From an uncultured Clostridia bacterium (GTDB lineage Bacteria > Bacillota > Clostridia > Oscillospirales > CAG-272), in NCBI GenBank assembly GCA_904502015.1, contig CAJGEA010000134.1:1-5658 (forward strand): a stretch of DNA of 5,658 nucleotides. Reading direction: 5' to 3'. Shown one piece after another: positions 5,304 to 5,658 of the stretch. The notes beneath the pieces were generated by a model. That model made no database searches. It was not told the DNA's origin and was given only the letters and a program-made list of their open reading frames with translations. The position numbers were made by a program, and so were the translations under genes. Within the stretch, counting starts at the first letter, position 1; each line of letters begins with the position of its first letter.

Positions 5304-5342
5304 AAAAAGGATCGGACAGGTCGGGGTCTCCGGCCTGTCCGA
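5304..5342 (-). terminator. Intrinsic terminator or attenuator after the binding-protein gene
   Basis: On the minus strand TCGGACAGG (5342-5334) and CCTGTCCGA (5320-5312) form a 9-bp stem, extended after one mismatch by a CGG/CCG pair of three bases. TCCTTTTT (5311-5304) follows directly. It starts 15 nt after the binding-protein stop codon. This placement is common in binding-protein-dependent ABC operons and should reduce read-through to the ATPase and permeases, keeping the binding protein in excess. There is no T tract in the plus sense, so it acts on the minus strand only. Confidence 0.85.
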
Positions 5343-5357
5343 AGTGGGAATCGGAAA

Positions 5358-5658
5358 TTAGACCTTCTCAACGCCGGCGACGAAGTAGTTCATCGTGCCG
5401 GTGATGACGCCGTCAGCAACCGAAGCGCCGCCTGCGGGCACGATCTCGTTGCCTGCATTGTCCATGAGGGCGGCATCTGCCTTGGTGACGGTACCGTCAG
5501 CAGCGATGGAGAGCTTAACACCCGAGAAGACGTCCCACTCGCCGTCAACGATCATCTTGCGGACGGCGTCGATGGCAGCCTGGGTGTTGGGGGCGCAGTT
5601 GGCGCTCAGGGGAGATACGTCAACGAAGCCCTCCTTCAGACCGCCGTAGTAAGCGGCA
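5358..5658 (-). CDS. BMP-family substrate-binding protein, C-terminal end (partial)
   Basis: These are the last 99 codons of an extracellular solute-binding protein; the start, signal peptide and most of both lobes lie beyond base 5658. The visible part begins AAYYGGLKEGFVDVSPLS and includes NTQAAIDAVRKMIVDGEWDVFSG, the Lys/Asp-rich turn after it, a short DNAGNEIVPAGG segment, and the end NYFVAGVEKV before TAA at 5360-5358. The order GGLKEG..D..PL, an amphipathic helix, a W/F-V-F-x-G strand, then VPAG and W/YFVxGV is that of the C-terminal end of BMP (Bmp/PnrA/Med) lipoproteins, which bind nucleosides in characterised cases. Its place directly before the ATPase and two permeases agrees with this. 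A terminator 15 nt downstream suggests it is expressed above the other subunits. Substrate specificity cannot be read from this fragment. Confidence 0.88.
   Translation of the reverse strand, partial: AAYYGGLKEGFVDVSPLSANCAPNTQAAIDAVRKMIVDGEWDVFSGVKLSIAADGTVTKADAALMDNAGNEIVPAGGASVADGVITGTMNYFVAGVEKV

Larger units (their letters stand above)
4952..5357. other. Non-coding spacer between binding protein and ATPase genes
   Basis: About 400 bases separate these two genes, far more than elsewhere in the operon. Reading in the direction of transcription, the spacer holds a terminator (5342-5304), a GC-rich hairpin (5301-5274) and a cloverleaf-like palindromic repeat (5205-5102). Small hairpins follow at 5054-5042 (CGATG-ACC-CATCG) and 5000-4982 (CGCCC and GGGCG arms), then the ATPase ribosome binding site. 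The short open frames here follow the repeat arms and show no protein family. A -35-like TTGACA at 5065-5060 has no -10 partner, so I cannot point to a promoter. Confidence 0.7.

Overview
The window looks like part of a Gram-positive, Clostridia-type (Firmicutes) chromosome. The reasons are strong AAGGAGG-type ribosome binding sites, a BMP-family/Nup-type ABC transporter in the usual Firmicutes order, a xanthine phosphoribosyltransferase very like the Bacillus Xpt, a type II lipoprotein signal peptide and a near-consensus sigma-A promoter. GC-rich codon use and GTCATCCTGAG-type palindromic repeats suggest an anaerobic gut-type Clostridium relative, possibly uncultured. The taxonomic guess is inference. 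All genes lie on the minus strand, so the biological order runs from high to low coordinates.

Layout, in transcription order: (1) 5658-5358, C-terminal end of a BMP-family substrate-binding protein; its start is outside the window. (2) 5357-4952, about 400 bases without a gene, holding a clear intrinsic terminator directly after the binding protein, a GC-rich hairpin and a 104-bp cloverleaf-like palindromic repeat. (3) 4951-3347, a double-NBD ABC ATPase. (4) 3346-3219, an unusually long, highly structured intercistronic spacer with several nested inverted repeats. (5) 3218-2106 and 2113-1112, two membrane permeases overlapping by 8 nt. (6) 1089-502, xanthine phosphoribosyltransferase (xpt), 22 nt after the second permease. 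(7) 491-455, a perfect 17-bp hairpin terminator. (8) 391-363, promoter of the next transcription unit, and 296-1, the start of a lipoprotein gene with a 21-bp (7-residue) tandem repeat that runs out of the window.

The genes read as one purine acquisition and salvage unit. A lipoprotein-type binding protein captures a nucleoside or related purine outside the cell, and the ATPase with two permeases imports it. Xpt then joins xanthine (and, less efficiently, guanine) to PRPP to give the nucleotide. The terminator between the binding protein and the ATPase probably lets much more binding protein than transporter core be made. No purine riboswitch is visible inside the window; if one exists it should lie upstream of the binding-protein gene.

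I see no clearly new multi-gene system. The parts most worth a second look are the structured elements: the cloverleaf repeat at 5102-5205, the three-way-junction spacer at 3264-3321 with the stop-codon-spanning inverted repeat at 3323-3369, and the repeated box AAATAGGATG around the lipoprotein promoter.
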